This document shows positions 47,504 through 58,266 of a DNA stretch of 64,000 nt, one piece after another. The notes beneath the pieces were generated by a model. That model saw nothing but the letters and a program-made list of their open reading frames with translations. It had not been told where the DNA came from and searched no databases. The position numbers and the translations under genes are program-made. The DNA lies in contig CAJWZU010000003.1 in NCBI GenBank assembly GCA_913050115.1, positions 28,257-92,256 of the forward strand, in the 5' to 3' direction. Source of the stretch: an uncultured Cellvibrionales bacterium (GTDB lineage: Bacteria; Pseudomonadota; Gammaproteobacteria; Pseudomonadales; Cellvibrionaceae). Positions within the stretch are counted from its first letter, which is position 1. Every line of letters begins with the position of its first letter.

Positions 47504-48172
47504 CTAAAGTTTACTTTCAATGAGTGGCCAAATTTCGTTGGCGCTTATGACATTGTAATTGGCTCGCCAGTCGCAGGGTTTGTTAGCGCTCTCAATGTAA
47601 CCGTAAAGTGCAGCTATGGTGGTGGCACCGGCGCGATTGCCGCAATCTATGTCGCGCTTATGGTCGCCTATGTAAACGATTTCGGTGGCGTTACAGCCTA
47701 ATATTTTGGCCCCTAAAAAAATTGACTCAGGGTGTGGCTTTCGCTCACTAACATGGTCAGGGCAAATCACACAGGCTGCCGCGGGTGTTATGTTCAATCT
47801 TTTTAGCAATGGCGTGGTGAATTCTTCCGGTTTATTGGTGGCAATTCCCCAGGGAATATTTTTTTCTTGCAGCTGAGTCAACAGAATTTGAATACCTGGG
47901 AATAGCTGGCTGTGTTCGCCCAAGTGTTGACGATAAAGCTCTAACAGGCGCAACCGCTGAGCTTCAAAGCCGTGATCACTCTCATTTGTGTTCAGCGCCA
48001 GACTTACCAATGCTCGCGCGCCGTTTGATACCGTGGCTCGAATGCAGTCACTAGCCAGTGGCGGCAGATGATGCTCTTGGCGCAACTGATTAACAGCGGG
48101 AATGAAATCAGGCGCAGAGTCTATTAGTGTGCCATCCAAATCGAACAACACTGCGCGAAATTTGTCTACCAT
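47504..48172 (-). CDS. mupP: HAD phosphatase, N-acetylmuramate 6-phosphate phosphatase MupP type
   Basis: This 222-residue HAD hydrolase has motif I in LFDLDGTLIDSAPDF, motif II in IATNKPEEF, and motifs III/IV in KPHPESI and YIGDHKRDIDCGNRAG. It resembles phosphoglycolate phosphatase (Gph), but its place between yciK and ubiG beside gyrA is that of Pseudomonas MupP (PA3172), which dephosphorylates MurNAc-6-phosphate in cell-wall recycling through AmgK/MurU. The start at 48172 has AAAGG eight bases upstream; a longer frame to 48241 would enter ubiG. Gph function cannot be excluded from sequence alone. Confidence 0.85.
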   Translation of the reverse strand: MVDKFRAVLFDLDGTLIDSAPDFIPAVNQLRQEHHLPPLASDCIRATVSNGARALVSLALNTNESDHGFEAQRLRLLELYRQHLGEHSQLFPGIQILLTQLQEKNIPWGIATNKPEEFTTPLLKRLNITPAAACVICPDHVSERKPHPESIFLGAKILGCNATEIVYIGDHKRDIDCGNRAGATTIAALYGYIESANKPCDWRANYNVISANEIWPLIESKL

Positions 48173-48185
48173 GGCGTGTGGCCTT

Positions 48186-48911
48186 TTATTTGGGTTTACT
48201 GGCGTGTACAAGGTAGTTGACACTGACATCGGTGTCGTCAATTTTGTACTTCTTAGTCAGCAGGTTGTATGTCATGCCGCTGATTTCTTGTAGGTCTAGA
48301 TTGGCTTCGCGTAACCACTGGCTGAGTTCAGCGGGGCGAATGAATTTGGCGTATTCATGGGTGCCTTTAGGCAGCATTTTTAATAAATATTCCGCGCCTA
48401 TAATCGCAAAGACATAGGCCTTGGGGTTGCGGTTAATGGTGGAAAAAAATAGCTGGCCACCGGGCTTAACCAGTGCTGCACAGGCCCTGACGATTGAGGC
48501 TGGATCGGGCACATGCTCGAGCATTTCCATACAGGTTACCGTATCGTACTGTTCGGCTTCCTCCTGGGCGAGGTCTTCCACCGGTATACGGCGGTAGTTA
48601 ATGTTGACGCCCGATTCTAGAGCGTGCAGGCGCGCCACTTTTAAAGGCGCCTCACCCATATCGATACCGCACATCTCAGCACCGCGCTGAGCGAGAGATT
48701 CGCTTAAAATACCGCCGCCACAACCAACGTCTAATATTTTTCTCTCGGCGACTGGGGCGCGGCTATCAATATAGTTAGCGCGAATCGGATTGATGTCATG
48801 CAGCGGCTTAAATTCGCTATTTTTATCCCACCAGCGGCTGGCGAGTGCTTCAAATTTAGCAACCTCGGCCGCGTCGACATTGGCACCTTGATAGTCTTTT
48901 TCGTTGCTCAT
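48186..48911 (-). CDS. ubiG: Ubiquinone biosynthesis O-methyltransferase UbiG
   Basis: This 241-residue SAM methyltransferase starts with the UbiG pattern [19 protein letters not shown] and [13 protein letters not shown], then the SAM motif [15 protein letters not shown] and EMLEHVPDP, and [12 protein letters not shown] near the C-terminus. It performs both O-methylations in ubiquinone synthesis. It lies 13 bp before mupP and 13 bp after the deaminase-type gene, so the four genes look cotranscribed. Confidence 0.96.
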   Translation of the reverse strand: MSNEKDYQGANVDAAEVAKFEALASRWWDKNSEFKPLHDINPIRANYIDSRAPVAERKILDVGCGGGILSESLAQRGAEMCGIDMGEAPLKVARLHALESGVNINYRRIPVEDLAQEEAEQYDTVTCMEMLEHVPDPASIVRACAALVKPGGQLFFSTINRNPKAYVFAIIGAEYLLKMLPKGTHEYAKFIRPAELSQWLREANLDLQEISGMTYNLLTKKYKIDDTDVSVNYLVHASKPK

Positions 48912-48924
48912 ACTTTCCTCTCAT

Positions 48925-50253
48925 TTACTGTTCGCGGCCAATACGCTGGCCCCAATTTAGAGCCTTAATTTTAATGTCGTGTTGATTAAGTGTTTGCAGT
49001 TCGCCGTCCTGCAGTAATAATTTCCCATTACACCATACGTGGCTAACTTGCTGACCGTTGCCGCTATATACCAGTTGTGATACTGGATCATAGATCGGAA
49101 GGCTGCTGATACCGGAAAAATCAATGGCGCTAATGTCGGCGCTTTTACCGATCTCAAGGCTGCCGGTGATGTCATCTATGCCCAGTGCGCAGGCACCGTT
49201 GATAGTCGCCATTTGCAACGCTTGGTGAGCGCTGCAGGCGCTGGCGTCTGCGGCCACGCCTTTAGCGAGCAGGGCGGCTGTGCGCATTTCTTGAATGAGG
49301 TCGAGGTCGTTGTTACTGGCGGCGCCGTCGGTACCAAGGGCGGTATTGATGCCCGCTTTATGCAATTTGTCGACGGGGCAAAATCCACTGGCAAGCTTGA
49401 GATTGGATTCTGGGCAGTGCACCACATGGGCCCCGCTATTTTTTAAAATGGCTATATCAGTTTCATCGATTTGAGTCATGTGCACGCATTGCGTTAAGCG
49501 AGACATTAAGCCCAGTTTTTGCAGGCGCTCAGTAGGGCGCATACCATGTTGCTGTAGCGATTGTTCAACTTCAAAGGCAGTTTCGTGTAAATGAATTTGG
49601 ATCGGTGCACCCAGTTCGTTGGCTAGGGTGGCGATACGTTTTAACGGTTCATCAGATACGGTGTAAGGTGCATGGGGCCCAAAGCCAATGCGAATTGTGT
49701 CAGATGCTCGAAATTGGTCGTGCAGGGCGAGACCTTTGTTAATGTAATCGTCTGCATCTACCGCCCAGTTGGTGGGGAAGTCCAATATGGGAAAGGTGAT
49801 TTGAGCTCGAATACCGGCACTTTGCGCTACGCTGGCGGCCTGCTCGGGAAAAAAATACATGTCAGAAAAGCAGGTGGTGCCGCTTTTAATCATCTCGGCA
49901 ATCGCAAGTTCGGTACCATCTTTAACAAATTCTTCTGCAACCCACTGTTTTTCGGCCGGCCAGATGTGCTCTTCTAACCAAGTTTTTAAGGGCTGGTCGT
50001 CGGCATAGCCGCGCAGCAAAGTCATAGCCGCATGATTGTGGCTGTTAATGAGCCCAGGTATAAGAAGATGTTCATTCAGCACAACGGTGTCAGTCGCTGA
50101 ATACTGTTTTTCGGCTTGTGCTCTAGGCAATAACGCTATGATTTTGCCGTTATTAATGGCGAGTGAGCAGTGTTCAAATAATCGATTTTTAGGGATAACC
50201 GGTGCAATCCAGCGGGCATGAATTAATGTGTCAATGTTTTGAGTTGTGCTCAT
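48925..50253 (-). CDS. mtaD: Amidohydrolase, 5-methylthioadenosine/S-adenosylhomocysteine deaminase family
   Basis: This 442-residue TRZ/ATZ-family amidohydrolase has the metal-binding PGLINSHNHAAMTLLRGYADD, HLHETAFEVE, the late HCPESNLKLASGF and LGTDGAASNNDLDL. These fit MtaD-type deaminases that act on methylthioadenosine and related adenosines. Its place between ubiG and gyrA equals PA3170. The ATG at 50253 is preferred over an open extension to 50373 because of its ribosome-binding site (GGAA) and the family N-terminus. The exact substrate is uncertain. Confidence 0.88.
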   Translation of the reverse strand: MSTTQNIDTLIHARWIAPVIPKNRLFEHCSLAINNGKIIALLPRAQAEKQYSATDTVVLNEHLLIPGLINSHNHAAMTLLRGYADDQPLKTWLEEHIWPAEKQWVAEEFVKDGTELAIAEMIKSGTTCFSDMYFFPEQAASVAQSAGIRAQITFPILDFPTNWAVDADDYINKGLALHDQFRASDTIRIGFGPHAPYTVSDEPLKRIATLANELGAPIQIHLHETAFEVEQSLQQHGMRPTERLQKLGLMSRLTQCVHMTQIDETDIAILKNSGAHVVHCPESNLKLASGFCPVDKLHKAGINTALGTDGAASNNDLDLIQEMRTAALLAKGVAADASACSAHQALQMATINGACALGIDDITGSLEIGKSADISAIDFSGISSLPIYDPVSQLVYSGNGQQVSHVWCNGKLLLQDGELQTLNQHDIKIKALNWGQRIGREQ

Positions 50254-50430
50254 TTTATCAGTTCCGCGTAACGCTGGTGGCTGTGCGCACAAATAACGGT
50301 CTTGTTGTGGGTTTTTTGTGCGCTTTATTAAGGTGACAGTGGCTGTTTGTGAGTATACCGCTTGCGTAGCCATAAGAGCAGTGTCGGCTGCCTATGGCAC
50401 TCATCTTGTGGTAGTATTTCGGGTTCTTCC

Positions 50431-50452
50431 ACGTCTAAAATTATATAGACGT
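50431..50452. promoter_or_regulatory. Inverted repeat in the gyrA upstream region
   Basis: ACGTCTA (50431-50437) and TAGACGT (50446-50452) are perfect 7-bp arms around AAATTATA. The dyad lies about 120 bp before the gyrA start and 178 bp before the divergent gene. It could be an operator or part of the gyrA promoter. The remainder of the 317-bp gap shows nothing else. Confidence 0.4.
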
Positions 50453-50570
50453 AGGATCGCTGAATTTGGGCGCCTCCAAAAAGGTTGAGCGCAGAATTTG
50501 CATACTTACCCGCAGCAGCTTAAACGGGCTGTTCTTATCGGGTCACGATAATAAGGAAAGTCGTAGTCTT

Positions 50571-53210
50571 ATGGGCGAATTAGCGAAAGAAATATTACCC
50601 ATCAACATTGAGGACGAGCTTAAGCAGTCCTACCTTGATTACGCTATGAGCGTAATTGTAGGGCGCGCCTTGCCAGATGTGCGCGACGGTCTTAAACCCG
50701 TGCACAGACGTGTGCTGTTTGCTATGAGTGAACTTAACAACGACTGGAATAAGCCTTATAAAAAGTCGGCTCGTGTTGTTGGTGATGTTATCGGTAAGTA
50801 CCACCCGCACGGAGATACTGCAGTTTACGACACCATTGTACGTATGGCGCAGCCTTTTTCGCTGCGCTACACGCTGGTTGATGGACAGGGTAACTTCGGT
50901 TCGGTCGATGGCGATCGCGCGGCTGCAATGCGTTATACCGAAATTCGAATGGCCAAAATCGCTCATGATTTGCTAGCAGATCTCGATAAAGAGACTGTCG
51001 ACTTCGTTCCTAACTACGACGGTACCGAGCACATTCCGGCGGTTCTTCCCGCTCGCCTTCCCAATTTGTTGATTAATGGCTCCTCCGGTATTGCCGTGGG
51101 TATGGCCACTAACATTCCCCCGCACAACCTCGGAGAGGTTGTTCGGGGTTGCTTGGCGCTGATTGATAATGCCGATATCACCATTGATGAGTTGATGGAA
51201 TTTATTCCAGGCCCAGATTTCCCTACAGCCGCTATTATCAATGGTCGCGCGGGCATTATTCAGGCTTATCGCACTGGGCGTGGTCGTATTTATGTTCGCG
51301 CTAGAGCGAATATTGAGCGCAATGATAAGGCCAACAAAGAAACCATTATTATCACTGAGCTGCCTTATCAGCTAAACAAGGCGCGTTTGATTGAAAAGAT
51401 CGCCGAACTGGTAAAGGACAAAAAGATCGAGGGCATTAGTGAACTGCGCGATGAGTCCACCAAGGACGTGCGCGTGGTTATTGAGCTAAAGCGCGGCGAG
51501 GTGGGAGAGGTTGTGTTAAATAACCTCTATGCTCAGACCCAGATGCAAGGTGTGTTTGGCATCAATGTGGTGGCCCTGGTCGATGGTCAGCCCAAACAGT
51601 TGAACTTGAAAGAGATGCTAGAGCACTTCGTGCTGCATCGCCGCGAAGTGGTTACACGTCGAACGGTTTACTTGTTGCGTAAAGCGCGTGAGCGCGGTCA
51701 TATTCTGGAAGGTTTAGTGGTGGCAATTGCCAACATCGATACTGTCATAGAAATGATTAAAAGCTCCGCCTCGCCTGCTGATGCTAAAGAGTCATTGATG
51801 GCCAAGGGTTGGGGTATCGGTGAGGTGCAGCATTTTCTTGAGCGCGCTGGTGATGACGCTTGCCGCCCTGAGAATCTGCCGGTTAATTTTGGTGTGGTCG
51901 ACAGCAAATATTACCTTTCTCCCGCTCAGGCTCAAGCGATCTTGGAGTTGCGCCTGCACCGCTTGACGGGTATGGAACACAGCAAGTTGATGACCGAATA
52001 CGGTGAGAAGCTCGAGCTGATTGCTGAGTATCTGTATATTCTCGCCAATCCTGAGCGTTTAATGGAAATTATTCGTGAAGAGTTGGAACAGGTGGTAGCG
52101 GATTACGGCGATGAGCGTCGCACCGAAATTACCGCTTCGACCCACGACCTAACGGTTGAAGATCTGATTACCGAAGAAGATCGGGTGGTCACTATTTCGC
52201 ACGGTGGCTATGCCAAAAGTCAGCCGCTAGAGGATTACCAAGCTCAACGCCGTGGTGGTATGGGCAAGTCGGCGACGGCGGTTAAAGATGAAGATTTTGT
52301 TGAGCACCTGCTGATCGCCAATACCCACGATACCATTCTCTGCTTTACCAATGCCGGTAAAGTTTACTGGTTGAAGGTTTATCAGATTCCGGTGGCCGGT
52401 CGTCAGGCGCGTGGTCGCCCAGTAGTAAACTTACTGCCACTGGAAGAGGGCGAGCGTATTACCTCGATTCTGCCAGTGAAAGAATACGACGACGAACATT
52501 ACATCTTTATGGCCACGGCCAACGGTACTGTGAAAAAGACAGTGTTGTCGCAGTTTGCTCGTCAGCGCAGTGTTGGTTTGCGTGCGATCGACCTCGATGA
52601 AGGCGATCGTCTGGTGCATACGGCCATTACCGATGGTGCCAGCGATGTGATTTTGTTTGCCTCTAGTGGCAAGGCCGCTCGCTTTAGTGAGTCTGCAGTG
52701 CGCGCTATGGGCCGTACTTCTCGTGGTGTGCGCGGTATTCGTTTGGCCGAGGGGCAGAGTGTTATCTCCATGGTTATTCCGCAAGAGTCAGGTTGTGTAC
52801 TTACGGTGAGTGAGAATGGCTTTGGCAAACGCACCGATGTCACTGAGTTCCCGGCTAAGGGGCGCGGCGGTCAGGGTGTTATTGCCATGCAAACCTCCGC
52901 ACGTAATGGTGCTCTAGTGGGTGCTGTGCAGGTGTTTGATGGTGAGGAGATTATGTTGATCTCGGATCAGGGCACTATGGTGCGCACTCGTGTCGATGAG
53001 GTTTCTGTGCTGAGTCGTAACACTCAGGGTGTGCGACTTATCAAGGTGAAGGGCGGCGAACTCCTTATCGGCCTGGAGCGGATCGAAGAAACCGTCAATA
53101 GTGGCGCTTCAGATAACGACGTTGACGCTGAGGGTGCTAACGAAAGCGCTGTTGATAGCGGCGCTGAAAAGAGTGCTGAAACTGGCACCGATAGTGATGT
53201 GGCTGAGTAA
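50571..53210 (+). CDS. gyrA: DNA gyrase subunit A
   Basis: This 879-residue subunit starts at [17 protein letters not shown]; an open frame to 50466 adds 35 unrelated residues and is rejected. The quinolone-determining region reads [14 protein letters not shown], with Thr83 and Asp87 in Escherichia coli numbering, which coincides with its own. The catalytic tyrosine is Tyr122 ([11 protein letters not shown]). The C-terminal beta-pinwheel contains the GyrA box QRRGGMG. The tail is long and acidic ([15 protein letters not shown] region). Gyrase introduces negative supercoils. pheA follows 8 bp later. Confidence 0.98.
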   Translation: MGELAKEILPINIEDELKQSYLDYAMSVIVGRALPDVRDGLKPVHRRVLFAMSELNNDWNKPYKKSARVVGDVIGKYHPHGDTAVYDTIVRMAQPFSLRYTLVDGQGNFGSVDGDRAAAMRYTEIRMAKIAHDLLADLDKETVDFVPNYDGTEHIPAVLPARLPNLLINGSSGIAVGMATNIPPHNLGEVVRGCLALIDNADITIDELMEFIPGPDFPTAAIINGRAGIIQAYRTGRGRIYVRARANIERNDKANKETIIITELPYQLNKARLIEKIAELVKDKKIEGISELRDESTKDVRVVIELKRGEVGEVVLNNLYAQTQMQGVFGINVVALVDGQPKQLNLKEMLEHFVLHRREVVTRRTVYLLRKARERGHILEGLVVAIANIDTVIEMIKSSASPADAKESLMAKGWGIGEVQHFLERAGDDACRPENLPVNFGVVDSKYYLSPAQAQAILELRLHRLTGMEHSKLMTEYGEKLELIAEYLYILANPERLMEIIREELEQVVADYGDERRTEITASTHDLTVEDLITEEDRVVTISHGGYAKSQPLEDYQAQRRGGMGKSATAVKDEDFVEHLLIANTHDTILCFTNAGKVYWLKVYQIPVAGRQARGRPVVNLLPLEEGERITSILPVKEYDDEHYIFMATANGTVKKTVLSQFARQRSVGLRAIDLDEGDRLVHTAITDGASDVILFASSGKAARFSESAVRAMGRTSRGVRGIRLAEGQSVISMVIPQESGCVLTVSENGFGKRTDVTEFPAKGRGGQGVIAMQTSARNGALVGAVQVFDGEEIMLISDQGTMVRTRVDEVSVLSRNTQGVRLIKVKGGELLIGLERIEETVNSGASDNDVDAEGANESAVDSGAEKSAETGTDSDVAE

Positions 53211-53218
53211 GAGTAGTT

Positions 53219-54337
53219 ATGAGTAAAGATATAAAAGCCGCTGAAAAGCAGCCATTACTAGAGCTTCGCGACCGCATTGATGCGGTCGATGCCAATATCG
53301 CCCAGCTAATCTCTGAGCGCGCTCAGTGCGCTCAGGCAGTAGCCGAGATTAAAAAAGCGCATATCAGCGAGGGTGATGAACCGGTTCTTTATTATCGCCC
53401 CGAGCGCGAGGCGCAGGTATTGCGCAAAGCCATGGAACGCAACAAAGGCCCGCTTGATGACGAAGAGATGGCGCGCCTGTTTCGTGAAATTATGTCGGCC
53501 TGTTTGGCGTTAGAGCAGCCCGTTAAGGTGGCTTTTTTAGGTCCCGAGGGGACCTTTACTCAGCAGGCGGCTTTAAAGCATTTTGGTCACTCGGCCGTGA
53601 GCTTGCCCATGTCGGCCATCGATGAGGTGTTTCGTGAGGTTGAGGCGGGCGCGGTAAACTACGGAGTGGTGCCGGTTGAAAACTCCACCGAGGGTGTGGT
53701 TACTCATACGCTCGACAATTTTATGGAGTCCAACATAAAAATATGCGGCGAGGTTGAGCTGCGCATTCATCAAAACCTGTTGGTTTCAAAAGTTACAAAA
53801 ACCGACAGTATTAGCCGTATTTATTCCCACGCCCAATCGCTAGCGCAGTGTCGCAAATGGTTGGATTCGCACTATCCCAACGCCGAGCGTATTGCGGTTA
53901 GCAGTAATGCCGAGGCGGCCAAGCGCATTAAAGGTGAGTGGAATGCGGCGGCGATTGCTGGCTGTATGGCTTCAGAGCTGTATGATTTGGAGGTGTTGGC
54001 GGACCGTATTGAGGATCAGCCCGACAATTCTACGCGCTTCTTGATTATCGGCACGCAAGAGGTTTCCACTAGTGGCGATGATAAAACCTCGATTGTAGTG
54101 GCAATGCGCAATCAGCCGGGTGCTTTACACGAGTTGTTGGAACCTTTCCATCGCAGCGGCATCGATTTGACAAGAGTAGAGACTCGCCCGTCGACCTCAG
54201 GAACTTGGAATTACGTTTTCTTTATCGACTTTAATGGCCACGCCGAAGAAGAATCTGTAGCTGCGGTATTAGCCGAGATAGGTGCCAGTGCGTCATCGCT
54301 GAAGGTGTTGGGATCCTATCCTAGGGCTGTGCTCTAA
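53219..54337 (+). CDS. pheA: Chorismate mutase/prephenate dehydratase PheA
   Basis: This 372-residue P-protein has an AroQ chorismate mutase at about 10-100 (LLELRDRIDAVDANIAQLI, YYRPEREAQVL), a prephenate dehydratase at about 104-280 (FLGPEGTFTQQAAL, GVVPVENSTEGVVTHTLD) and a C-terminal ACT domain (VAMRNQPGALHELLEPFH) for phenylalanine feedback. It makes phenylpyruvate. It lies between gyrA and tyrA; the serC and hisC genes usual in pseudomonads are missing. Confidence 0.96.
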   Translation: MSKDIKAAEKQPLLELRDRIDAVDANIAQLISERAQCAQAVAEIKKAHISEGDEPVLYYRPEREAQVLRKAMERNKGPLDDEEMARLFREIMSACLALEQPVKVAFLGPEGTFTQQAALKHFGHSAVSLPMSAIDEVFREVEAGAVNYGVVPVENSTEGVVTHTLDNFMESNIKICGEVELRIHQNLLVSKVTKTDSISRIYSHAQSLAQCRKWLDSHYPNAERIAVSSNAEAAKRIKGEWNAAAIAGCMASELYDLEVLADRIEDQPDNSTRFLIIGTQEVSTSGDDKTSIVVAMRNQPGALHELLEPFHRSGIDLTRVETRPSTSGTWNYVFFIDFNGHAEEESVAAVLAEIGASASSLKVLGSYPRAVL

Positions 54338-54341
54338 GCCT

Positions 54342-55256
54342 ATGTCGATATTGATTAATCGTTTAGTTGTCGTTGGTGTTGGCCTCATAGGCGGCAGCCT
54401 GGCTACAGCTCTTAAAAAAGCCGGAGCCTGCCGCGAGGTGATTGGCGTTGCTCTCGATGCTCCAACGTGTCACCAAGCGGTAGCGCTGGGTGTGGTTGAT
54501 CGTGCTTACACATCGCTCACCGATATCGCGTCAGTTTTGTGTGCGGGCGATGTGGTGCTTATCTCTGTGCCCACACTCTCTGTGCCTGCGGTATTGCAGC
54601 AGGTTAAAGATTTGGTTCGTAGTGATGTCACGGTGACTGATGCGGCCAGTGTCAAAGGGAGTGTGCTGGTAGCGGCGGAGAAGGTTTGGGCCGAAGTACC
54701 CGCTAATTTAGTGTTGGGTCATCCTATTGCAGGCTCCGAACGTAGCGGTGTCACCGCCGCTAACCCCGATTTATATGTTTGTCATCGGGTAATCTTAACG
54801 CCGCTAGAACAAACCGCTGGCAAGCACTTGCAGCTCGTTGCGGCTATGTGGCAGGCCGCTGGTGCTGAGGTATTGATGATGTCAGTCGCTGAACACGATG
54901 ATGTGTTAGCAGCCACTAGTCATTTGCCTCATGCCATTGCTTACTCGCTGGTTGATACGCTGGCACACGATGCTGAAAATGAAAATATCTTTCGTTATGC
55001 GGCGGGTGGTTTTCGTGATTTTACCCGCATTGCATCAAGTGACCCGCGTATGTGGCATGACATTATGCTGGCCAACAAAAATAGCGTGCTGAAATCGTTG
55101 GACTTATTTACGGATAATTTAGCGCGCTTGCGCGAGGCCATTGAGTCTAGTGATGGAGAAGCGCTATTGGGTGTATTTAGTCGTGCTAAAGAGGCGCGAG
55201 ACGAGTTTACTCAGGTTATGGCTGCGGCAAAATCTTCCTCCGAAACCAAGCTATAA
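54342..55256 (+). CDS. tyrA: Prephenate dehydrogenase TyrA
   Basis: This 304-residue enzyme has the NAD motif VVGVGLIGGSLATAL, TDAASVKGSVL, GHPIAGSERSGVTAA and HDDVLAATSHLPH, all typical of TyrA. It oxidatively decarboxylates prephenate to hydroxyphenylpyruvate. It begins 4 bp after pheA. In Pseudomonas this protein is fused to AroA (EPSP synthase), but here it ends as a stand-alone enzyme and no aroA follows. Confidence 0.95.
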   Translation: MSILINRLVVVGVGLIGGSLATALKKAGACREVIGVALDAPTCHQAVALGVVDRAYTSLTDIASVLCAGDVVLISVPTLSVPAVLQQVKDLVRSDVTVTDAASVKGSVLVAAEKVWAEVPANLVLGHPIAGSERSGVTAANPDLYVCHRVILTPLEQTAGKHLQLVAAMWQAAGAEVLMMSVAEHDDVLAATSHLPHAIAYSLVDTLAHDAENENIFRYAAGGFRDFTRIASSDPRMWHDIMLANKNSVLKSLDLFTDNLARLREAIESSDGEALLGVFSRAKEARDEFTQVMAAAKSSSETKL

Positions 55257-55299
55257 GCTTATAAGCATGCAGCCATAGAGATAGTCACTTTTTTCTCAT

Positions 55300-55334
55300 A
55301 TAATGACGGCCGTTTTAACACGGGCCGTCATTAT
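55300..55334. repeat. Hairpin between tyrA and cysD
   Basis: ATAATGACGGCC (55300-55311) pairs perfectly with GGCCGTCATTAT (55323-55334) around an 11-base loop. No T-tract follows on the plus strand, so it may be a weak terminator of gyrA-pheA-tyrA or a leader structure for cysD. Confidence 0.6.
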
Positions 55335-55422
55335 TGTTACAGTGTCTTCGCTTTACCCAATGAATTGGCGTATAGCGAGATTAGCCCAATAACATTACCC
55401 TTGATTTAGGTACCTGCCACTC

Positions 55423-56334
55423 ATGTCCAGTCAATACAATATGACGCATCTCAAGCAGCTGGAAGCGGAAAGTATTCATATTATCCGCGAGGTTGCTGCT
55501 GAGTTTGATAACCCCGTAATGCTTTATTCTGTTGGTAAAGACTCCGCCGTGATGTTGCACTTGGCGATGAAGGCTTTTTATCCCGGTAAGCTGCCTTTTC
55601 CGCTACTGCATGTCGATACCACGTGGAAGTTTCGCGAAATGATCGAATTTCGCGACAAACATGTGGCTGATCTGGGTCTGGACCTGATTGTTCACACCAA
55701 CCAAGATGGCATCGATATGGGTATCGGGCCTTTCACTCACGGCAGCGCTAAACACACCGACGTGATGAAAACCGAAGGTCTTAAACAAGCATTAAATAAG
55801 CATGGCTTCGATGCAGCCTTTGGCGGGGCTCGTCGCGATGAAGAAAAGTCACGTGCAAAAGAGCGTGTCTATTCATTCCGTGATAAAAACCACCGCTGGG
55901 ATCCTAAGAATCAGCGTCCAGAGTTGTGGAACATCTACAATGGTCGGGTCGATAAGGGCGAGAGCATTCGTGTATTTCCCTTGTCAAACTGGACCGAATT
56001 GGACATCTGGCAGTATATCCATTTAGAGGGTATTCCTATTGTGCCGCTCTATTTTGCTGCCAAGCGCCCAGTAGTTGAGCGCGACGGTGTACAAATTATG
56101 GTTGATGACGATCGTATGCCGATTGAACCCGGTGAGAAAGTGGAAGAAAAAATGGTTCGCTTTCGCACGCTGGGTTGCTATCCGTTGACCGGTGCAGTTG
56201 AATCCGAAGCGACTACGTTGCCAGAAATTATTCAGGAAATGCTGTTGGCCACAACTTCAGAGCGTCAAGGGCGAGTTATCGACAGTGATAGCTCCGGTTC
56301 CATGGAAAAGAAAAAGCAAGAAGGGTACTTTTAA
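55423..56334 (+). CDS. cysD: Sulfate adenylyltransferase subunit 2 (CysD)
   Basis: This 303-residue PP-loop protein has [45 protein letters not shown] and a C-terminal [15 protein letters not shown], the CysD signatures. With CysN it forms ATP sulfurylase, which activates sulfate to adenylyl sulfate for assimilation. Its stop overlaps the cysN start (TAATG). The insertion of cysDN between tyrA and pyrF is unlike Pseudomonas. Confidence 0.97.
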   Translation: MSSQYNMTHLKQLEAESIHIIREVAAEFDNPVMLYSVGKDSAVMLHLAMKAFYPGKLPFPLLHVDTTWKFREMIEFRDKHVADLGLDLIVHTNQDGIDMGIGPFTHGSAKHTDVMKTEGLKQALNKHGFDAAFGGARRDEEKSRAKERVYSFRDKNHRWDPKNQRPELWNIYNGRVDKGESIRVFPLSNWTELDIWQYIHLEGIPIVPLYFAAKRPVVERDGVQIMVDDDRMPIEPGEKVEEKMVRFRTLGCYPLTGAVESEATTLPEIIQEMLLATTSERQGRVIDSDSSGSMEKKKQEGYF

Positions 56335-57761
56335 TGTCACATCAATCCGAACTGATCGCCGAAGATATCGATGCCTATTTAAAGCAGCATGAACAAAAAG
56401 AGCTGATGCGCTTTTTGACCTGTGGCAGTGTCGATGATGGCAAAAGTACGCTTATTGGTCGCCTGTTGCACGACTCTAAAATGATCTATGAAGATCAGTT
56501 AGAAGCGGTTAAGTCTGCATCGGCCAAGCACGGTACCACGGGTGAGAAGGTCGATCTAGCGCTGCTGGTCGACGGCTTGCAGGCCGAGCGTGAGCAGGGC
56601 ATCACTATTGATGTTGCTTACCGCTATTTCTCTACGACTAAGCGTAAATTCATTATTGCCGACACCCCAGGTCACGAGCAGTACACTCGCAACATGGCTA
56701 CTGGTGCATCTACTTGCGATTTGGCCATTATTCTTATCGACGCTCGCTACGGTGTTGTTACGCAGACACGCCGCCACACCTATATCGCGTCACTGTTGGG
56801 TATTAAGCATGTCGTGGTTGCTGTCAATAAGATGGATCTACTCGACTTTGACGAATCTGCCTTTGATCAGATCAAAGCTGATTACCGAGAGTTTTCCGCC
56901 AAACTCGGTATGAATGATAGTGATATTCACTATGTTCCTATGTCCGCGCTCGACGGCGATAATGTGGTTAATCGCAGTGAACGTGCCGATTGGTACAGCG
57001 GTCAAACATTGATGGAGATCTTGGAGTCGGTACACATTACCGGCGACAAGAACGTCGATGATTTCCGCATGTCAGTGCAATATGTCAATCGTCCTAATCT
57101 CGATTTTCGGGGTTTTTGCGGTAGTGTAGCCTCGGGTGTTGTTGCTGTGGGCGACGAAGTGATGGCGCTGCCGTCTGGTAAATCATCAAAAGTTAAATCT
57201 ATTGTTACTTATGATGGCGATTTACCAAGGGCGTTTGTCGGCCAAGCTATAACATTAACGCTGGAGGATGAAATTGATATTAGCCGTGGCGATATGCTGG
57301 TGCAGGCCAGTAGCGGTGTTGCGCAAGCTAATCATTTGCAGGCGCACTTGGTGTGGATGTCGGAAGTCGATGCCAAGCCGGGCAATCAGTACCTGTTTAA
57401 ATTTGCCAGCAAGTTGGTTACCGGTAAATTAGACGCCATTAATTACCAGATTGATGTAAATACTCAGGAGCAAAAAGCGGTTGATTCACTGCAATTCAAT
57501 GATATCGCCTTGGCTGATGTTGTTTTAGAGCAATCTGTTGTCATCGATGCTTATGCAACTAATCGTGCCACCGGTGCATTTATTGTTATTGATCGGTTAA
57601 CGAATGTCACGGTTGCTGCAGGCATGGTGACTTCAGCGTTAGACGATGCTGTCATTGCACCTAGTGCCGCCGTTAGTGAGTTCGAGCTAGAGCTGAATGC
57701 CTTGGTTCGCAAGCATTTCCCGCATTGGGGTGCTGCAGATCTGAAGACACTGCTCAAGTAA
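56334..57761 (+). CDS. cysN: Sulfate adenylyltransferase subunit 1 (CysN)
   Basis: This 475-residue GTPase has [20 protein letters not shown] (G1), [30 protein letters not shown] (G3) and NKMDL (G4), followed by EF-Tu-like domains 2 and 3. It couples GTP hydrolysis to adenylyl sulfate formation by CysD. Length equals Escherichia coli CysN. There is no fused CysC (APS kinase) domain, which is present in the CysNC of many other proteobacteria. Confidence 0.97.
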   Translation: MSHQSELIAEDIDAYLKQHEQKELMRFLTCGSVDDGKSTLIGRLLHDSKMIYEDQLEAVKSASAKHGTTGEKVDLALLVDGLQAEREQGITIDVAYRYFSTTKRKFIIADTPGHEQYTRNMATGASTCDLAIILIDARYGVVTQTRRHTYIASLLGIKHVVVAVNKMDLLDFDESAFDQIKADYREFSAKLGMNDSDIHYVPMSALDGDNVVNRSERADWYSGQTLMEILESVHITGDKNVDDFRMSVQYVNRPNLDFRGFCGSVASGVVAVGDEVMALPSGKSSKVKSIVTYDGDLPRAFVGQAITLTLEDEIDISRGDMLVQASSGVAQANHLQAHLVWMSEVDAKPGNQYLFKFASKLVTGKLDAINYQIDVNTQEQKAVDSLQFNDIALADVVLEQSVVIDAYATNRATGAFIVIDRLTNVTVAAGMVTSALDDAVIAPSAAVSEFELELNALVRKHFPHWGAADLKTLLK

Positions 57762-57771
57762 ACATTGCTTT

Positions 57772-57809
57772 GTGAGATATAGCTGACACGAATTTCAGTT
57801 ATATCCCAC
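57772..57809 (+). repeat. Hairpin after cysN
   Basis: A 15-bp arm (57772-57786) pairs with 57795-57809 around an 8-base loop, with one mismatch and one G-U pair. There is no T-tail, so a role as terminator is doubtful. It could stabilise the cysDN transcript end. Confidence 0.5.
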
Positions 57810-57891
57810 ACAGAAGTAATTCATTGTTGGCTATCCTTGTTGTGAGTCAGGTTTTGGCTCTGTTTCAATATTAACAACAAGGATGTTTACT

Positions 57892-58155
57892 ATGAATAAA
57901 TTATTATCGATTGTTGTTTTGGCTTGTGTGCTTTTTTCGCCGGTTTGGGCGAGCGATGCTCAAGTTGATATTAATCACGCTGATGCACAGTTGTTGGCAG
58001 ATTCGCTCCATGGCGTGGGTTTAAAAAAAGCTCAGGCAATAGTAGCTTGGCGTAATGCCAATGGTGAGTTTGCATCGGCTGAACAATTAATTGAGGTAAA
58101 AGGTATCGGTGAAAGTTTACTGGCCAAAAACAAAGAGCGAATTGTGCTTGAGTAA
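57892..58155 (+). CDS. ComEA-like helix-hairpin-helix protein, exported
   Basis: This 87-residue protein has a signal peptide (MNKLLSIVVLACVLFSPVWA, cleavage after VWA near residue 20) and a ComEA-type double helix-hairpin-helix: VDINHADAQLLADSLHGVG, KAQAIVAWR and KGIGESLLAKN. Such proteins bind DNA in the periplasm and may act in DNA uptake. Short stand-alone forms in gammaproteobacteria are often called YbaV-like. The ATG at 57892 is chosen because AAGGA lies eight bases before it, while the ATG at 57883 overlaps that element. A terminator follows. Confidence 0.9.
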   Translation: MNKLLSIVVLACVLFSPVWASDAQVDINHADAQLLADSLHGVGLKKAQAIVAWRNANGEFASAEQLIEVKGIGESLLAKNKERIVLE

Positions 58156-58196
58156 ACTTTATAGTATCTAGGGGCAACTCTGGTAACAATTCGTTA

Positions 58197-58229
58197 AAAT
58201 GCCTGAATCTGTGATTCGGGCATTTTTTT
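58197..58229 (+). terminator. Rho-independent terminator after the ComEA-like gene
   Basis: AAATGCCTGAATC (58197-58209) pairs with GATTCGGGCATTT (58213-58225, one G-U pair) around a TGT loop, followed by further T. Confidence 0.92.
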
Positions 58230-58266
58230 ATGTGCGACAAATGTTAACTGCTGAGGTAAAAGGTTA

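Noticed and set aside
50466..50570. N-terminal extension of gyrA
   Set aside because: It adds 35 residues absent from the family. The ATG at 50571 restores the standard numbering with Tyr122 as the catalytic residue.
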